Notes: generated from the letters alone by a model not told the origin. 64,000 bases of DNA from Acidobacteria bacterium UBA7540 (GCA_002478145.1 DLMI01000129.1:1-64000), one strand, 5' to 3'. Numbered from the stretch's first letter, positions 44,214 through 54,420 are shown. Numbers and translations: made by a program.

Positions 44214-47200
44214 TCAGAAGTAGTACTTGAGACTGAGTTCCATTACGCGGCGACCCGTCGTGTACAGGGGCTTGCCCGTGAAGTTAGTGTTCACGTTGGT
44301 CGGGCTGAGCGTCCCGCTCTTGTTAAAGCTCAAATCCACGTCGCTGTTATTCAGGGTGAAATCCGGCAGAGGATGGTTCAGGAAGTTGAAAGCCTGGACG
44401 CGGAATTGGATACTCTGCCGCTCGGTGATCTTGAAGTTCTTGTACAGACCAAGGTCACTGTCGAAGTAGGCAGGGCCTTTGATGTACGGCCAGATGATAT
44501 TCCCATTCTGCCCCTGCGTGGTGGGTGGGGTAAAGCAGTTGGGATTGAAATACTGGCCGGACGACAAACCCTTCCGAGGATCGCAGGTCAGAACAGGAAC
44601 GAGGCTGTCAGCGGTAGTGCCCAGAATTTGTGTGGTGCCTTCGTTGCCCGCATACGCCACGTTCAGAGTGCCGCCGGTGTTCGGCTGTATGGGTGAGCCG
44701 CTCTGGAGTTGGGTCAGGCCGGAGATCTCCCATCCGTTGACGAACCCCTTGGCAATCTTCTCGCCATATGATTCGCCATGGACCGGCCCGGGGAGGCGGA
44801 ATACGTACGCGATATTAAAGATGTTCGTGTGGTCGTAGGCAAGCACGCCGTAGTTATTCTTCAGGTTGTACCAGTCGAGGAGGGCGCCATTGCCATTGCC
44901 ACCGTTGTCGGTTTGGCCGTCGCGGATGCCGAGTACTTTGCTCCACGTGTAGTTCATCATCACCGTGACCCGTCCGGCCCGCTTGTTCCACGAAATCTGG
45001 AGGGCATTGTAGTTCGCGTAACTGCCGTGCCCATTGACATTGATGCTCTTGTCGGCGTAATTGTACGGGTCGTAGTCCACCACCGCGCTGCCGGGGACGC
45101 CACCTGTCTTACAGCCCGTGGGTGTGTAGAAGGGTGCATTGCAGTAAGCGATCCCCGTCACGGGATCGGGTTTGAAGTACGCGCCCAGCGGCATCTTGTT
45201 GGCGACCGACGCGTTGGCGGCGATCAGCTCGTTGCGGCTGGCGTTGCCAGTATATCCGACCTCGAACAGCGAGTTCCATGGCCCGCGCTGGTCAATGAGG
45301 AAGTCCCAGTTCGCCGTATAGGGGGTTTTGTTATCGCCGAACGCCATCGCGCCCTCGGAGAGGCCGCTGCTCGATGCGGGAATTGCCCCTGTCGGCGTAG
45401 TTGGCAGGCAGGCGCTAGACGAAGTGAGCGTGGCCCACCCCCGAGCACCGCAGGTGGTCGAGAAAATCTGAACGCCCAGCGGAACCTCGGTTCCGTTAAC
45501 GTCGTTGTACGCGACCTGGTAACGGTAAACGCCGAAGCCGCCGCGCAGGATGGTCTTACCATTTCCGAACAGATCGTACGCAGCGCCCACGCGCGGGTCG
45601 TAGTAGAAAGTCGGCGAACTCCAACCCGAAAGGGGAATTTTGGAGTTGATGCCATGCCAGGTGAAACCTGGCAGGTTATTCCCAATGCACGTAGGCCCTA
45701 CGGACGCGCTTGCGCATAGTGCCGGATCGAACACCGCCACTCCTTCAGTACCCCCAGGAGACCACTGGCCTAGGTGGTCGAGACGGAGGCCGAAGTCCAG
45801 TGTCAGCCGGCGGCTTGCTTTCCAATGATCCTGCGCGTAACCCGCCAGCGTGGTGAACCAGAGGTTGTGGACCGGATCCAAGCTATACTGATTGAAGTTC
45901 ACGGCGTTGCCAAGCAGCATGTCCGCCAGGGGATTCCCGGTTGTAGTGTAAGCCCAAGGATCCCATTCGAAGCTCCCCTGCGGGAAGCCGTTATTGCCCT
46001 CCCAAGTACCGTCAGTTTGCTGGTTGCCCCACCGGGCCCAGTAGAAGCCGAATTTGATCGTGTGCTTGCGCACTACCCAGGCCAGGTTATCCGAGAGCGA
46101 AGGCACACGCTTGAGAGCGCCGAAAGCGCCGTTCTGAAAACCAGCGGCAAACCCCGGAGCCCAGAACATGGGCATGTAGCCAGGGCCCCAGCCGTCGTCG
46201 CTAAAGACGTTCGGGATCATCGGCGCGGTGCCAGCGTTGTAGGGGAGCTTAAGGTTGGCCAACGCTCCAAGATTGGCGGGATTAGCCTTCGCGGGGTCCG
46301 CGTCTTTTACGGGGTTAATGAACGAGGTGTAGTTAAACGTCGTTTCGTTGGTCAGCGTGGGTGTGAACACGTGCGTCAGGCTGGTAGACCAGAGGTTGGA
46401 GATTTCGATGGCCGGGAAGGCCGAGGGGTAGGGGACGGTGCCGGACGGTATCCACCAGACGCCCAGGTTGTTTTGGTCTATTTCGTGCTGGCGGTTGTAG
46501 GAGACGTACAGCCTCGTATTCTGGGTGATGTTGTAGTCGCCGCGCACCTTAATCTCATAGCGATCAACCGGGGGAGCGTTTATGAACTGGTAATCGTACC
46601 CGCCATGAGTGGCTGGACTGACGTCGGGCGCCGGGAAGAGGCTCATATAGGCCTGCCCAATCGGGTCGATCAGGTTCGAGGGAATCTGCCCGCCGCTGGA
46701 TACGATCGACGCCGCGGCGGGAGTTCCGCAGAAATTGGGCCAAGATCCATTGCCGTAAGTTCCGGGCTTGCCTGCTACGGGACCATAGGCGCTGAGATTG
46801 CAGGGAGTAGTCGCCGTAGTCCAACCGGTGCTCGCGGGGGGAAGCTGGCTTTGAGTGAAGTTGCCGTTCAGCATGTCCGCAGTGGGCGTAAAACTGTTTA
46901 GCAGCGAGCCCTCTGGGTGCTGGATCATGTATTCGAAGCCGCCAAAGAAGAACAGCTTGTCACGACCCTTGTTGAAGTCGGTGAAAGGCAAAAGCACAGG
47001 GCCGCCAACAGTGAAGCCGGGATACCAATAATGGTCGATCGGCTTCTTCGCGCCTTGAGACTTGAAGTAGGAGTCCTCGGCGTTCAGGTCTCCGTTACGC
47101 ATGTATCCGTAAATGTCGCCATGGAGTTGTGATCCCCCACTCTTGCCGGTTGCGTTGACGGTGACAGGTCCGTTAGCGAATTCGGCGTCGAAGGCGGAGG

Positions 47201-47927
47201 TGCGGACCGTCAGCTCAGCGGTCTGATCCTGGTTGATGTTCGCCGTCTGCGTACCCGTGTTTCCCGTATCGACGATAACTCCGCCGTCCACGGTCAACTG
47301 CAAGCCGCCGTAAGGCTGAGTCCCGCTCGCCGAAAACGTGCCGACGGGACCGCTGTTGGTTTCCGTGGTTAGACTGTTCCATGGAGTCTGGCCCAAGCCG
47401 TTGGCATACCCCATGCCAGGCAAGATCTTGATGAGCTCCGCCGCATCGCGGCCCTCGATCGCCAGTTCGCTCACCATGTTCTGGTTCAGGGACGTGCTGT
47501 TCTCGCCAGTGTCCACCGGCGCCAAGGCAACGGCAGCGGCCACGACTTCGACGGTCGTCGTCGCCCCGGCCACCTTCAGGGCGATGTTCGGCAGCGTTCT
47601 GCTGTCGTAGGCGTTTAACACAATGTTCCTTTGCTCCCAAGTGGTGAACCCCTTCGACGAAATCGTCACTGTGTATGAGCCCACCTGAAGTAGCGGGAAG
47701 CTGAAGAAACCAACGCTGTTCGAAACGATGTTCTGAGTCGCGTTGGTGGCCTCATTCTTTAACGCCACGTTGGCGCCGGGAATAACCGCGCCTGTTACGT
47801 CAACAATGGTGCCGCTCAATGAAGCGGTCGCCACCTGACCGAACGCGGGCAGTTGTAAAGTACTTAGGACTGCAATAAACAGGGCTGCAAAGGCTGCCCC
47901 GCATTGCTGCAGATAATGCTTCTTCAT
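44214..47927 (-). CDS. Oar-like TonB-dependent outer-membrane protein with carboxypeptidase-regulatory domain
   Basis: 1237 residues, a typical length for acidobacterial Oar-like proteins. A signal peptide (FAALFIAVLSTLQLPAFGQ) is followed by a carboxypeptidase-regulatory-like domain (GTIVDVTGAVIPGANVALKN, GVGFFSFPLLQVGSYT-like strand), a plug (about 120-240), and a long beta-barrel ending with VMELSLKYYF, whose terminal Phe is the outer-membrane insertion signal. It probably takes up or binds large carbohydrate or other substrates. No SusD partner is adjacent, so it is not called SusC. AGGGAGAAG precedes the ATG. Confidence 0.94.
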   Translation of the reverse strand: MKKHYLQQCGAAFAALFIAVLSTLQLPAFGQVATASLSGTIVDVTGAVIPGANVALKNEATNATQNIVSNSVGFFSFPLLQVGSYTVTISSKGFTTWEQRNIVLNAYDSRTLPNIALKVAGATTTVEVVAAAVALAPVDTGENSTSLNQNMVSELAIEGRDAAELIKILPGMGYANGLGQTPWNSLTTETNSGPVGTFSASGTQPYGGLQLTVDGGVIVDTGNTGTQTANINQDQTAELTVRTSAFDAEFANGPVTVNATGKSGGSQLHGDIYGYMRNGDLNAEDSYFKSQGAKKPIDHYWYPGFTVGGPVLLPFTDFNKGRDKLFFFGGFEYMIQHPEGSLLNSFTPTADMLNGNFTQSQLPPASTGWTTATTPCNLSAYGPVAGKPGTYGNGSWPNFCGTPAAASIVSSGGQIPSNLIDPIGQAYMSLFPAPDVSPATHGGYDYQFINAPPVDRYEIKVRGDYNITQNTRLYVSYNRQHEIDQNNLGVWWIPSGTVPYPSAFPAIEISNLWSTSLTHVFTPTLTNETTFNYTSFINPVKDADPAKANPANLGALANLKLPYNAGTAPMIPNVFSDDGWGPGYMPMFWAPGFAAGFQNGAFGALKRVPSLSDNLAWVVRKHTIKFGFYWARWGNQQTDGTWEGNNGFPQGSFEWDPWAYTTTGNPLADMLLGNAVNFNQYSLDPVHNLWFTTLAGYAQDHWKASRRLTLDFGLRLDHLGQWSPGGTEGVAVFDPALCASASVGPTCIGNNLPGFTWHGINSKIPLSGWSSPTFYYDPRVGAAYDLFGNGKTILRGGFGVYRYQVAYNDVNGTEVPLGVQIFSTTCGARGWATLTSSSACLPTTPTGAIPASSSGLSEGAMAFGDNKTPYTANWDFLIDQRGPWNSLFEVGYTGNASRNELIAANASVANKMPLGAYFKPDPVTGIAYCNAPFYTPTGCKTGGVPGSAVVDYDPYNYADKSINVNGHGSYANYNALQISWNKRAGRVTVMMNYTWSKVLGIRDGQTDNGGNGNGALLDWYNLKNNYGVLAYDHTNIFNIAYVFRLPGPVHGESYGEKIAKGFVNGWEISGLTQLQSGSPIQPNTGGTLNVAYAGNEGTTQILGTTADSLVPVLTCDPRKGLSSGQYFNPNCFTPPTTQGQNGNIIWPYIKGPAYFDSDLGLYKNFKITERQSIQFRVQAFNFLNHPLPDFTLNNSDVDLSFNKSGTLSPTNVNTNFTGKPLYTTGRRVMELSLKYYF

Positions 47928-48238
47928 GAATTTCTTCTCCCTTCTTCTCTGGTAGGACCCAAGACCGACAAGACTTACACACGCAACCTTCCCTCCCGCC
48001 TATACCAAACAGGTGCGCAGTAACACAAGGTTAAACCTGTTAATTTTCCGTCTACTGCTAGTTACTCCAATAACTGGCTTGTTTTCAATACGACGGGGCT
48101 GCGGTTTCAACTGTAACGGGTGACGCCGTGTCAAGCTATTTAAGAATGTAATTTTCGCATGAGCCGCCAATCCATCTAAAGTCTTACCCAAGGTCCATGC
48201 CTTCTCCGTGTCGTTCAACGGTCAGGGAGGGTTGAGGG
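47928..48238 (-). other. Leader/promoter region of the TonB-dependent gene
   Basis: No gene is seen. A possible promoter on the minus strand has TTGTGT (48023-48028) and TATAGG (47999-48004), 18 bases apart, giving a leader of about 65 bases. An AGGTT-T-AACCT palindrome overlaps the upstream side of the -35 and could be an operator. These are pattern matches. Confidence 0.4.
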
Positions 48239-48436
48239 CTAGCTAGGACGCGAGGCTCGCGATGGACTGAGCCTCCGCTGCGCCAACTCGTAGATGGCCT
48301 CCCGTTTCTCCTCGATGCGGCAGTTCAACTCAAACGCATCCCTACTTGCCAAGATCCTCTGCTTCCCCCGCCGCTCGGCCCGTCGATAACGGACGTAAAC
48401 GGCTCGGAGGTACTCCCATTTGCTTTGCCGCCCCAT
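48239..48436 (-). pseudogene. N-terminal fragment of an integrase/transposase-like protein
   Basis: 65 residues starting MGRQSKWEYLRAVYVRYRRA, which resembles the N-terminus of DDE-type integrase/transposase proteins common in soil bacteria. After about 30 residues the expected sequence is lost, and no catalytic DDE domain follows on either strand. It is probably a relic of an insertion element; terminal inverted repeats were not found. The identification rests on recognition of the N-terminus only. Confidence 0.5.
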
Positions 48437-48617
48437 GCCAACCCCCGCCTCGAAACTGCTCTCCTGGGTTACCTTGCGGACGGCTTGACGGGTTACATTC
48501 TTAAGTGGCTTGGCGGCGCCTCACCAGTAACATTTAACGTGACTCGATGTCTACACTTTACAACCCATGGCGCTCGGTGATATCTTTGTCCCAGCTTTTT
48601 GCCTCTGGTCTACGGAT

Positions 48618-50228
48618 ATGGCGATGCTGGTTCACAACGACGACGAGAGGGGCGAACTCGAGAATGTTCTCAGTTCGGGCATCTTCGCCAAAGCTCCTGG
48701 GCAGGCCAAGCTGCTCAAATACATTTGCGACGAGTACTTCCTGGGTAGGGCCGACCGAATCAAGGAATACAATCTCGCCACGGAAGCCCTGGGAAGAGCA
48801 GCGGATTTCGACCAGAACCGAGACGCCATCGTACGGGTTGAAGTCCACCGGCTTCGGAGGAAGCTGAAGGAGTATTACGAAGGCGAGGGAGCAGGGCACG
48901 CCCTCCGCATTGTGATTGACCCCGGGCACTATGCGCCGCGATTTGTTCCTCGAGACGAAATGCCTTCGACTGAGCTGGAGGCTGATTCGGGAACTTCCGA
49001 AGTCCGCGAAAGCCAGAACTTCGAATTCCCGCAGCAGATGGGCCAGGGAGTTACAGCCGATACCAAGCCGTCGGGTCTTCATGCCTTGCCTATTGCCGTG
49101 GGAGGGCTTGTTCTTGCCGTTGTCATGGCGGGAATCCTTCTTGAATGGCGGAAGCACACGGGGGCCTTGGTAAAGGCATCGCCGGCGGCCAGTCCCTCCT
49201 CGTTGGCGGGCTCCCCGGTGGTGGCAGGAGCGTTGGACTCCGTGCGCATCCTGTGCGGTTATCCCAAGGACAAGTATATCGACCGCGCGGGAAATTCCTG
49301 GCTGGGTGACCGGTATTATTCCGGGGGCGGGACGGCCAGCCAGCCGCCGCAATTTGTGGCGCGCGCGCCGGATATGACGCTGTACCAGACCTTCCGCTCG
49401 GGGAATTTCTCCTACCATATTCCGCTCAAACCCGGCAACTACGAGCTGCATCTGTACTTTGTGGAGACGCACTATGGGCCCGGAAGCCTCTCCGGCGGCG
49501 GGGAAGCCAGCCGCCTGTTCGATGTTCTGCTGAACGGGAAGCCCTTACTCCGGATCTTCGACATCATCAAAGACGCCGGGGGGAATAACATCGGGGATGA
49601 GCGAGTTTTCAAAGACGTGACCCCGGCTGCGGACGGCTATCTGCATTTGAGCTTTCAGGCGCTCATCGACTCGCCGATTCTGAATGCGATCGAAATCGAG
49701 CCGGCGCCAGCGGGGGAAATCAATCCCATACGCATCGTGGCTCAGAATAATTCCTACACCGACCACGCGGGCAACATCTGGAGTCCCGACCGCTATTACA
49801 GCGGCGGGCAACTGGCCGTGCATATTACTGCTAAGCCGGTCAGCCGAACCTCGGATCCCAGCCTTTACTCCGCTGAGCGGTACGGCCATTTCAGTTACGC
49901 GATTCCGGTCGCCCCGGGCAAATACAGAGTCACGCTACGATTTGCGGAGACTTATTGGGGTGTCGAGAACCGGATTCCCAGTTTGCCTGACCAGAATGGT
50001 TCGCTGGAGGGTGGAGCCGGGAGTCGGGTCTTCGATGTCTACTGCAACGGGGTGGTCCTGCTTCGCAACTTCGACATCTTCAACGCGGCGGGTGGGCCCT
50101 TCATCGCAGTGGAGAAGACGTTTGATAACCTCGAGCCCAATGCTGAAGGCAAGCTTATGCTGGCTTTCGTTCCTGTGAAGGATTATGCGAGCGTGACTGC
50201 TTTGGAAGTCGTCAATGAACCCCATTAA
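48618..50228 (+). CDS. Membrane regulator-like protein with two malectin domains
   Basis: 536 residues from the ATG of MAMLVHNDDERGELENVLSS; an ATG at 48567 is an alternative, and neither has a strong ribosome site. The N-terminal domain (about residues 10-110) has GQAKLLKYICDEYFLGRADR and NRDAIVRVEVHRLRRKLKEY, a helical domain seen in acidobacterial membrane regulators. One membrane segment lies near 160-180 (LPIAVGGLVLAVVMAGILLE). Two malectin-like beta-sandwiches follow, near 210-370 and 375-536, each with a DRYYSGG motif, an FSY.IP strand and RVFDV/RLFDV. Malectin domains bind di-glucose-type sugars. A carbohydrate sensor spanning the inner membrane is inferred. Confidence 0.85.
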   Translation: MAMLVHNDDERGELENVLSSGIFAKAPGQAKLLKYICDEYFLGRADRIKEYNLATEALGRAADFDQNRDAIVRVEVHRLRRKLKEYYEGEGAGHALRIVIDPGHYAPRFVPRDEMPSTELEADSGTSEVRESQNFEFPQQMGQGVTADTKPSGLHALPIAVGGLVLAVVMAGILLEWRKHTGALVKASPAASPSSLAGSPVVAGALDSVRILCGYPKDKYIDRAGNSWLGDRYYSGGGTASQPPQFVARAPDMTLYQTFRSGNFSYHIPLKPGNYELHLYFVETHYGPGSLSGGGEASRLFDVLLNGKPLLRIFDIIKDAGGNNIGDERVFKDVTPAADGYLHLSFQALIDSPILNAIEIEPAPAGEINPIRIVAQNNSYTDHAGNIWSPDRYYSGGQLAVHITAKPVSRTSDPSLYSAERYGHFSYAIPVAPGKYRVTLRFAETYWGVENRIPSLPDQNGSLEGGAGSRVFDVYCNGVVLLRNFDIFNAAGGPFIAVEKTFDNLEPNAEGKLMLAFVPVKDYASVTALEVVNEPH

Positions 50229-50267
50229 AGCCCGTCAATGCCAATCGGTGCACCAATTAGCGCACCT

Positions 50268-51107
50268 TCAGATCGTCGTCGCGCGTAGGATATGGCCGCC
50301 CTTGCTGGGAAGAGTGCTCACCTGGTTTGGAAAGAAGCGGGCGGCTATCTGGGGAGGCCCCAAGTCCTCGACCTCAGAGTACCCGAGTGCCATGAGTTTG
50401 GCTCGGAGCTCGTCCGCTTCGAAGTAGTTCAGCCAGGCTTCGCCCAACTCGGCGACGTGCGTCGCGCGCCTCTCGTGGCTGATGCGCGCTTCCGCCGACA
50501 ATGAAGCCGGAGGATCGCTGTAGTCGAAAACGACGTGTGCGCCATTCGGAAGACTCGCGATGAAGCGGAGGGTCGACCATACAGCTTCCTCGGTCAGGTA
50601 AGGCACGACGCCCAGCCAAGTGAAGAAGGTCTGCTGCGCCGAATCAAAACCAGCGGCCGCTAAGCCCTCGGCCAAAGTCTGGTGTTCGAAATCGATGGGA
50701 GCGAAGGTCAGCGAGCTCGGTATGGGGATAGCGGCATCTGCGAGGCGTTGGCGTTTCCAGGCCTGCGTAGTTGGATGGTCAACTTCGAAGATGCGCAGCC
50801 GGTCCCGCAATGTGGTGCGATAGGCATAAGTGTCCAGTCCCGCGCCGAGCGCTACAACTTGACGCACACCGCGTTCAACAGCAGCCGCTAAAGCATCCTC
50901 CGCGAAGCGCGTTCTCACGGCGATGAAAATTCGCATCCTTCGTCCAGAGGGTCGCTCCTCAACCTTGCGCACTACGGTCTCGGCGTCTTCGCCCAGGATA
51001 CGCAGAGCAAGTGGATCGGCGAAGATGCGACCCTGTTCTAGGACCTGATGAGCGGCACGGTGAGCGGCTGCGGCCCAGGCCGTCCGGCTTGGCTTTCCCA
51101 ATTGCAC
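50268..51107 (-). CDS. SAM-dependent methyltransferase, LCMT/PPM family
   Basis: 279 residues. The class-I SAM-binding motif is VVALGAGLDTYAYR, preceded by VRTRFAEDALAAAVERGVRQ and followed by IFEVDHPTTQAWKRQRL, the signature of the leucine-carboxyl-methyltransferase-like family (TIGR00027 group). FFTWLGVVPYLTEEAVWSTL is another family motif. The methyl acceptor is unknown; members act on small molecules or carboxyl groups. It converges on the malectin gene with 39 bases between the stops and has no operon partner. Confidence 0.92.
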   Translation of the reverse strand: MQLGKPSRTAWAAAAHRAAHQVLEQGRIFADPLALRILGEDAETVVRKVEERPSGRRMRIFIAVRTRFAEDALAAAVERGVRQVVALGAGLDTYAYRTTLRDRLRIFEVDHPTTQAWKRQRLADAAIPIPSSLTFAPIDFEHQTLAEGLAAAGFDSAQQTFFTWLGVVPYLTEEAVWSTLRFIASLPNGAHVVFDYSDPPASLSAEARISHERRATHVAELGEAWLNYFEADELRAKLMALGYSEVEDLGPPQIAARFFPNQVSTLPSKGGHILRATTI

Positions 51108-51265
51108 GAATAAAGCTTACTACATCTCAGAAGTTATCTTGCGTGGTCGCTCAAATCCCATTGCCATTGCGCCTGCACAACGTGCAGGGTTGCCGGATAC
51201 GAATCGGGTCTTGTCATTATTGAGTGTTGCACAATAGAGTGACACAGGAAGACGAGCGTCACTCG

Positions 51266-53575
51266 TTATTGAGTAGCCTGACTGGGCTTCGCTTCGAGAT
51301 CCAAAATCAGCAATGACATCGGGTTTTGCCACACGCGGCAGATTGGGTCCGCTGACCGCTGGAGCGGCGGATTGCTTATTTTGGACTTAGTCGAATAGAA
51401 AAAAGTACCGTCTGCGTAACGGTATTCGTATAGAGGGGTTATACCCGAGGTTTTCTTCCATGTCACACCCGACTGGTCAGCCTTGCCCTCCCAGGTCCCG
51501 CTCTTACCCGTGTTTATCTCCGTCCAATCACCGATGAGCTTTCCACCCCGGAGACGGCCAACGATGCGGTAGCGGTCATCCCCTTGTTTTAGCCGGAACT
51601 CAATTCGGCCTTCCCGGTATGTCCCTTCCGTAATCTCATCTTGATCGAGATGCCCCCGAACGATCTCGCCTTCCACTCTGATCTCCAAGGTGAATGGAAA
51701 CTCGGAACCTTCTGAGTCGCGGGCCGTGCAGTTCCAAGTTCCCGCAATCATTTCGCCGGATTCCTCCTGTTTCGCCGACAATGCATAAAAGAGCGGTTGA
51801 CCGTACGTGGTTTTTGCCGGTGGCTCAAGGCTCAGGATCATGCCGCGCCTACTCATGGTCGCGAATACAGGAACGAGCCCCTCGCGCTGTCGGTCCGGCG
51901 ACAGCGCAAAAAAGCCGATCTCCTTGATGTTCTGCCACTCGTTCCGGGATTCAACGCCTTCGCGCAACAGATAACGCGTAAGTCCGTCGGCGCTGGTGAC
52001 CTGATAAACCGGCACGGGAAGGAACAGACGCGGGTCGTCGAGCGCAAGCCGGTACATGATCTGGTTGTAGTTGTACCGTGGCGTCTTCACCGGCGTGTTG
52101 GAGAAGAAGTCCGTGTACGTCGCTTCAAAATAAATGAGCCTTCCGTTTTGCTGGGCAAAGAACGGATGCTGTACTGGCAAGTAAAATGCGTAGCGGTCAT
52201 GCATCACAACCTTCGCCGAGTAGACCCACGGGCCAAGCGGAGTGTCGCCCTCGGCGTACCAGATTTCTCCAACGTGCCCCTGCACCAGCATGATCCAGCG
52301 CTTCCGGTAGCTGTTCCACTCCACCGTGGCGCCGAAAGGCGCAATCGGAGCTCCGGTCTCGAAGTCGCGGAGCTGGATCAATCCCTCTTGCGCCTTCATC
52401 TTCCCGGCTGCGATGAGCGCTTGTTGCTGTTTGTAATTCAGAGGAGGGGTGTCGCGCTTCCAGCCGCAAACCAAGCGGCCATCGGGGCCGCGCTCCAGGC
52501 TGGCATCGTTCTTGTCCACGCGCGTGCCTTGCACCAGGCAGGTGTACCCTTCGTACTCAGACGGATGCATCAGGTGCGCGAGGTCCGCCTGGACACGCGC
52601 TCCCGGAGCAGACTCGGAAGGAAAATACTGATAGTCGTGGCCGCCGCTTCTGACACGGAACGGGCGGCCTTCCAGACGCAACTGCGCATTGAGATCCAAT
52701 TGCAGAATCGGCTCAAATCTCTGCGTGTCGTCATTGAATAGCACCAGCGTGCGCTCCAGCTCTTCGCCCAGATTCTTCATCCTCCGGCACTCACCGGCCA
52801 GGCGTTCCCGGCCGTTTGCATCGTTGACCAGCCCCGCCCAGAAGAGCCACTCCAGGCCATCCCCGGTTGTCGGACACATGGCTCTGCTGAATCCTGTGCT
52901 GTCGACGAAATACCGCAGATTCACGCCCCGGCTCGGATCCAGTCCTCCGCGACCCGGCAGTTCTGAGACCGCGCCCGACTCCGCAAAATTTCCGAGAGGA
53001 TAGGAGACCTTACTTGTGTCCCCGAAGAACCAATACAACTTGCCGTGGTAGGGAACGGCCTGCGCGCCGTCCTGCCCCGCGATCTGGGCATTCAGCATAG
53101 GCTGCTGAATGGGAACCCGCTCGCCCACTAGGACGCTGTCGCGATAGATGCCTTCGCCGGTGAGGCGATAGAGCCGCTCCGCCACATTGAGGCGCTTGAT
53201 CTTGAGCACAGCCGTTCCGCCCGGAGTGGTCTGCAGGCTTACTCCGCGATTTCCCAGCCAGTCCTGCGGGTACTCATATCCGTGGCTCTGAATGGAAAAC
53301 CACACAGCCTGGTTCATCAAACCCGGTTCATAAAAGGCGACGATACCGTTGCTGTCGGTGTAGTAGGAGATTTCACTCGTCGTGCGAAGCTCAACCAGTG
53401 GTACGCCGCGCCCTGTGTCCTGATCAACTACGACGATCTTGAAGTAGTCGGCGAGCTGCTGGGCAGCACTTGCCTGAAAAACCAGCGCAAGCAAAATCGA
53501 AAACAAAAGGCACTCAGTCCCTGCTCTCCGCCAACGGGAGGCTGGTTCCTTACTCGGGCTCTGCGCTCTGTCCAT
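51266..53575 (-). CDS. Large secreted protein of unknown function
   Basis: 769 residues from the ATG of MDRAQSPSKEPASRWRRAGT; nine more residues upstream are possible. A hydrophobic signal (LLFSILLALVFQASAAQQ) is followed by a small carboxypeptidase-regulatory-like beta domain (VVDQDTGRGVPLVELRTT, YYTDSNGIVAFYEPGLM). The central 500 residues contain YHGKLYWFFGDTSKVSYPLG and KRWIMLVQGHVGEIWYAEGD, strands suggesting a five-bladed propeller of the glycoside-hydrolase-43/DUF4185 sort. The C-terminal part is a beta-barrel-like domain (MIAGTWNCTARDSEGSEFPF, GTWEGKADQSGVTW). A carbohydrate-linked role is plausible but not shown. Confidence 0.75.
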   Translation of the reverse strand: MDRAQSPSKEPASRWRRAGTECLLFSILLALVFQASAAQQLADYFKIVVVDQDTGRGVPLVELRTTSEISYYTDSNGIVAFYEPGLMNQAVWFSIQSHGYEYPQDWLGNRGVSLQTTPGGTAVLKIKRLNVAERLYRLTGEGIYRDSVLVGERVPIQQPMLNAQIAGQDGAQAVPYHGKLYWFFGDTSKVSYPLGNFAESGAVSELPGRGGLDPSRGVNLRYFVDSTGFSRAMCPTTGDGLEWLFWAGLVNDANGRERLAGECRRMKNLGEELERTLVLFNDDTQRFEPILQLDLNAQLRLEGRPFRVRSGGHDYQYFPSESAPGARVQADLAHLMHPSEYEGYTCLVQGTRVDKNDASLERGPDGRLVCGWKRDTPPLNYKQQQALIAAGKMKAQEGLIQLRDFETGAPIAPFGATVEWNSYRKRWIMLVQGHVGEIWYAEGDTPLGPWVYSAKVVMHDRYAFYLPVQHPFFAQQNGRLIYFEATYTDFFSNTPVKTPRYNYNQIMYRLALDDPRLFLPVPVYQVTSADGLTRYLLREGVESRNEWQNIKEIGFFALSPDRQREGLVPVFATMSRRGMILSLEPPAKTTYGQPLFYALSAKQEESGEMIAGTWNCTARDSEGSEFPFTLEIRVEGEIVRGHLDQDEITEGTYREGRIEFRLKQGDDRYRIVGRLRGGKLIGDWTEINTGKSGTWEGKADQSGVTWKKTSGITPLYEYRYADGTFFYSTKSKISNPPLQRSADPICRVWQNPMSLLILDLEAKPSQATQ

Positions 53576-54099
53576 GGACTCAGGTCTCTGTGATCTTACC
53601 AACAGACCGGGACTCCTGCCCCGTCGTTCCAGCTTCGGAAGAAATCTTTACCCAACCGCCCTCTGCCAAAGAAGCGCCGGGAACTGAAGAGTCTTCGACA
53701 ATGCCTTGCTTTTGTCAACTTTCTCACCGCTCACGGATAGTTGGAACTCAAACCGGAGGGGTTCCCTGGGTCCCATCATCGGTTGACCGGTTCTTATGTC
53801 TACCACTGTTTTGGCTGCGAAGCGCTGGGGAGTCACCGGAGAGTGGACGGGGATTCATGGCCGACCGGTCCACCTCCAGACAGGGGCGCTTGTGATCCTG
53901 GTCGCGGCGTTGTTCACCCTAGGCTCAGGGAGCAGGTTGTGATGCTTTTTGATTCTTCGTAAAGGAATCGTACTCTGCCACGGACTCCTGGAACAATGAA
54001 GTGAAGAATGTAGGTCTACAGAGCTGGTTGCTCGGAGAAAGCGAGTGGCCAATTCCCCTCACGGTACCCCGAATCATTCAGGGCGCCGGATGCAAATCG
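53576..54099. other. Gene-free stretch
   Basis: Upstream of the large secreted protein on the minus strand. Short open frames on both strands lack ribosome sites and recognisable sequence. No repeats of the local families were seen. Confidence 0.5.
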
Positions 54100-54420
54100 T
54101 CACACGAGGAAGCGGGAGCGGATACTTTCCTGCACGGTGGGACTGCGACGCATAAGCCATTCCCCAACCTCAGCAGAGGCCTCAAGAAGCATGTTGAAAA
54201 CAGCCCCTGCAAACCGGAGGCAGGCGGCGAGAACCTTCACACCCAGCCAGACCACCAAATGCTGCACCGCCCTTGCGGGGTCTCGAAGTTCGAAACTGAG
54301 GCGGTAGTGTGGCCTGTCCGTACGATACCTCATCAGGACCATCCCCGCATAAATGGCTCCGGCTGCAACAGCCACCCACTTCAACAAGTGGCCAAACACG
54401 AGGCTCAAATACGTAACCAT
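54100..54420 (-). CDS. Small membrane protein of unknown function
   Basis: 106 residues from the ATG of MVTYLSLVFGHLLKWVAVAA, with AAGGAAAGG about a dozen bases upstream; an earlier in-frame start at 54453 is possible. One clear membrane segment (residues about 3-29) and a second amphipathic or hydrophobic stretch (about 55-80, AVQHLVVWLGVKVLAACLRF). No family is recognised. The opposite-strand frame over the same bases has no such features. Confidence 0.45.
   Translation of the reverse strand: MVTYLSLVFGHLLKWVAVAAGAIYAGMVLMRYRTDRPHYRLSFELRDPARAVQHLVVWLGVKVLAACLRFAGAVFNMLLEASAEVGEWLMRRSPTVQESIRSRFLV

Noticed and set aside
44214..47927. SusC-type glycan importer of a polysaccharide utilisation locus
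   Set aside because: No SusD-like gene is adjacent and the architecture matches acidobacterial Oar-like proteins.
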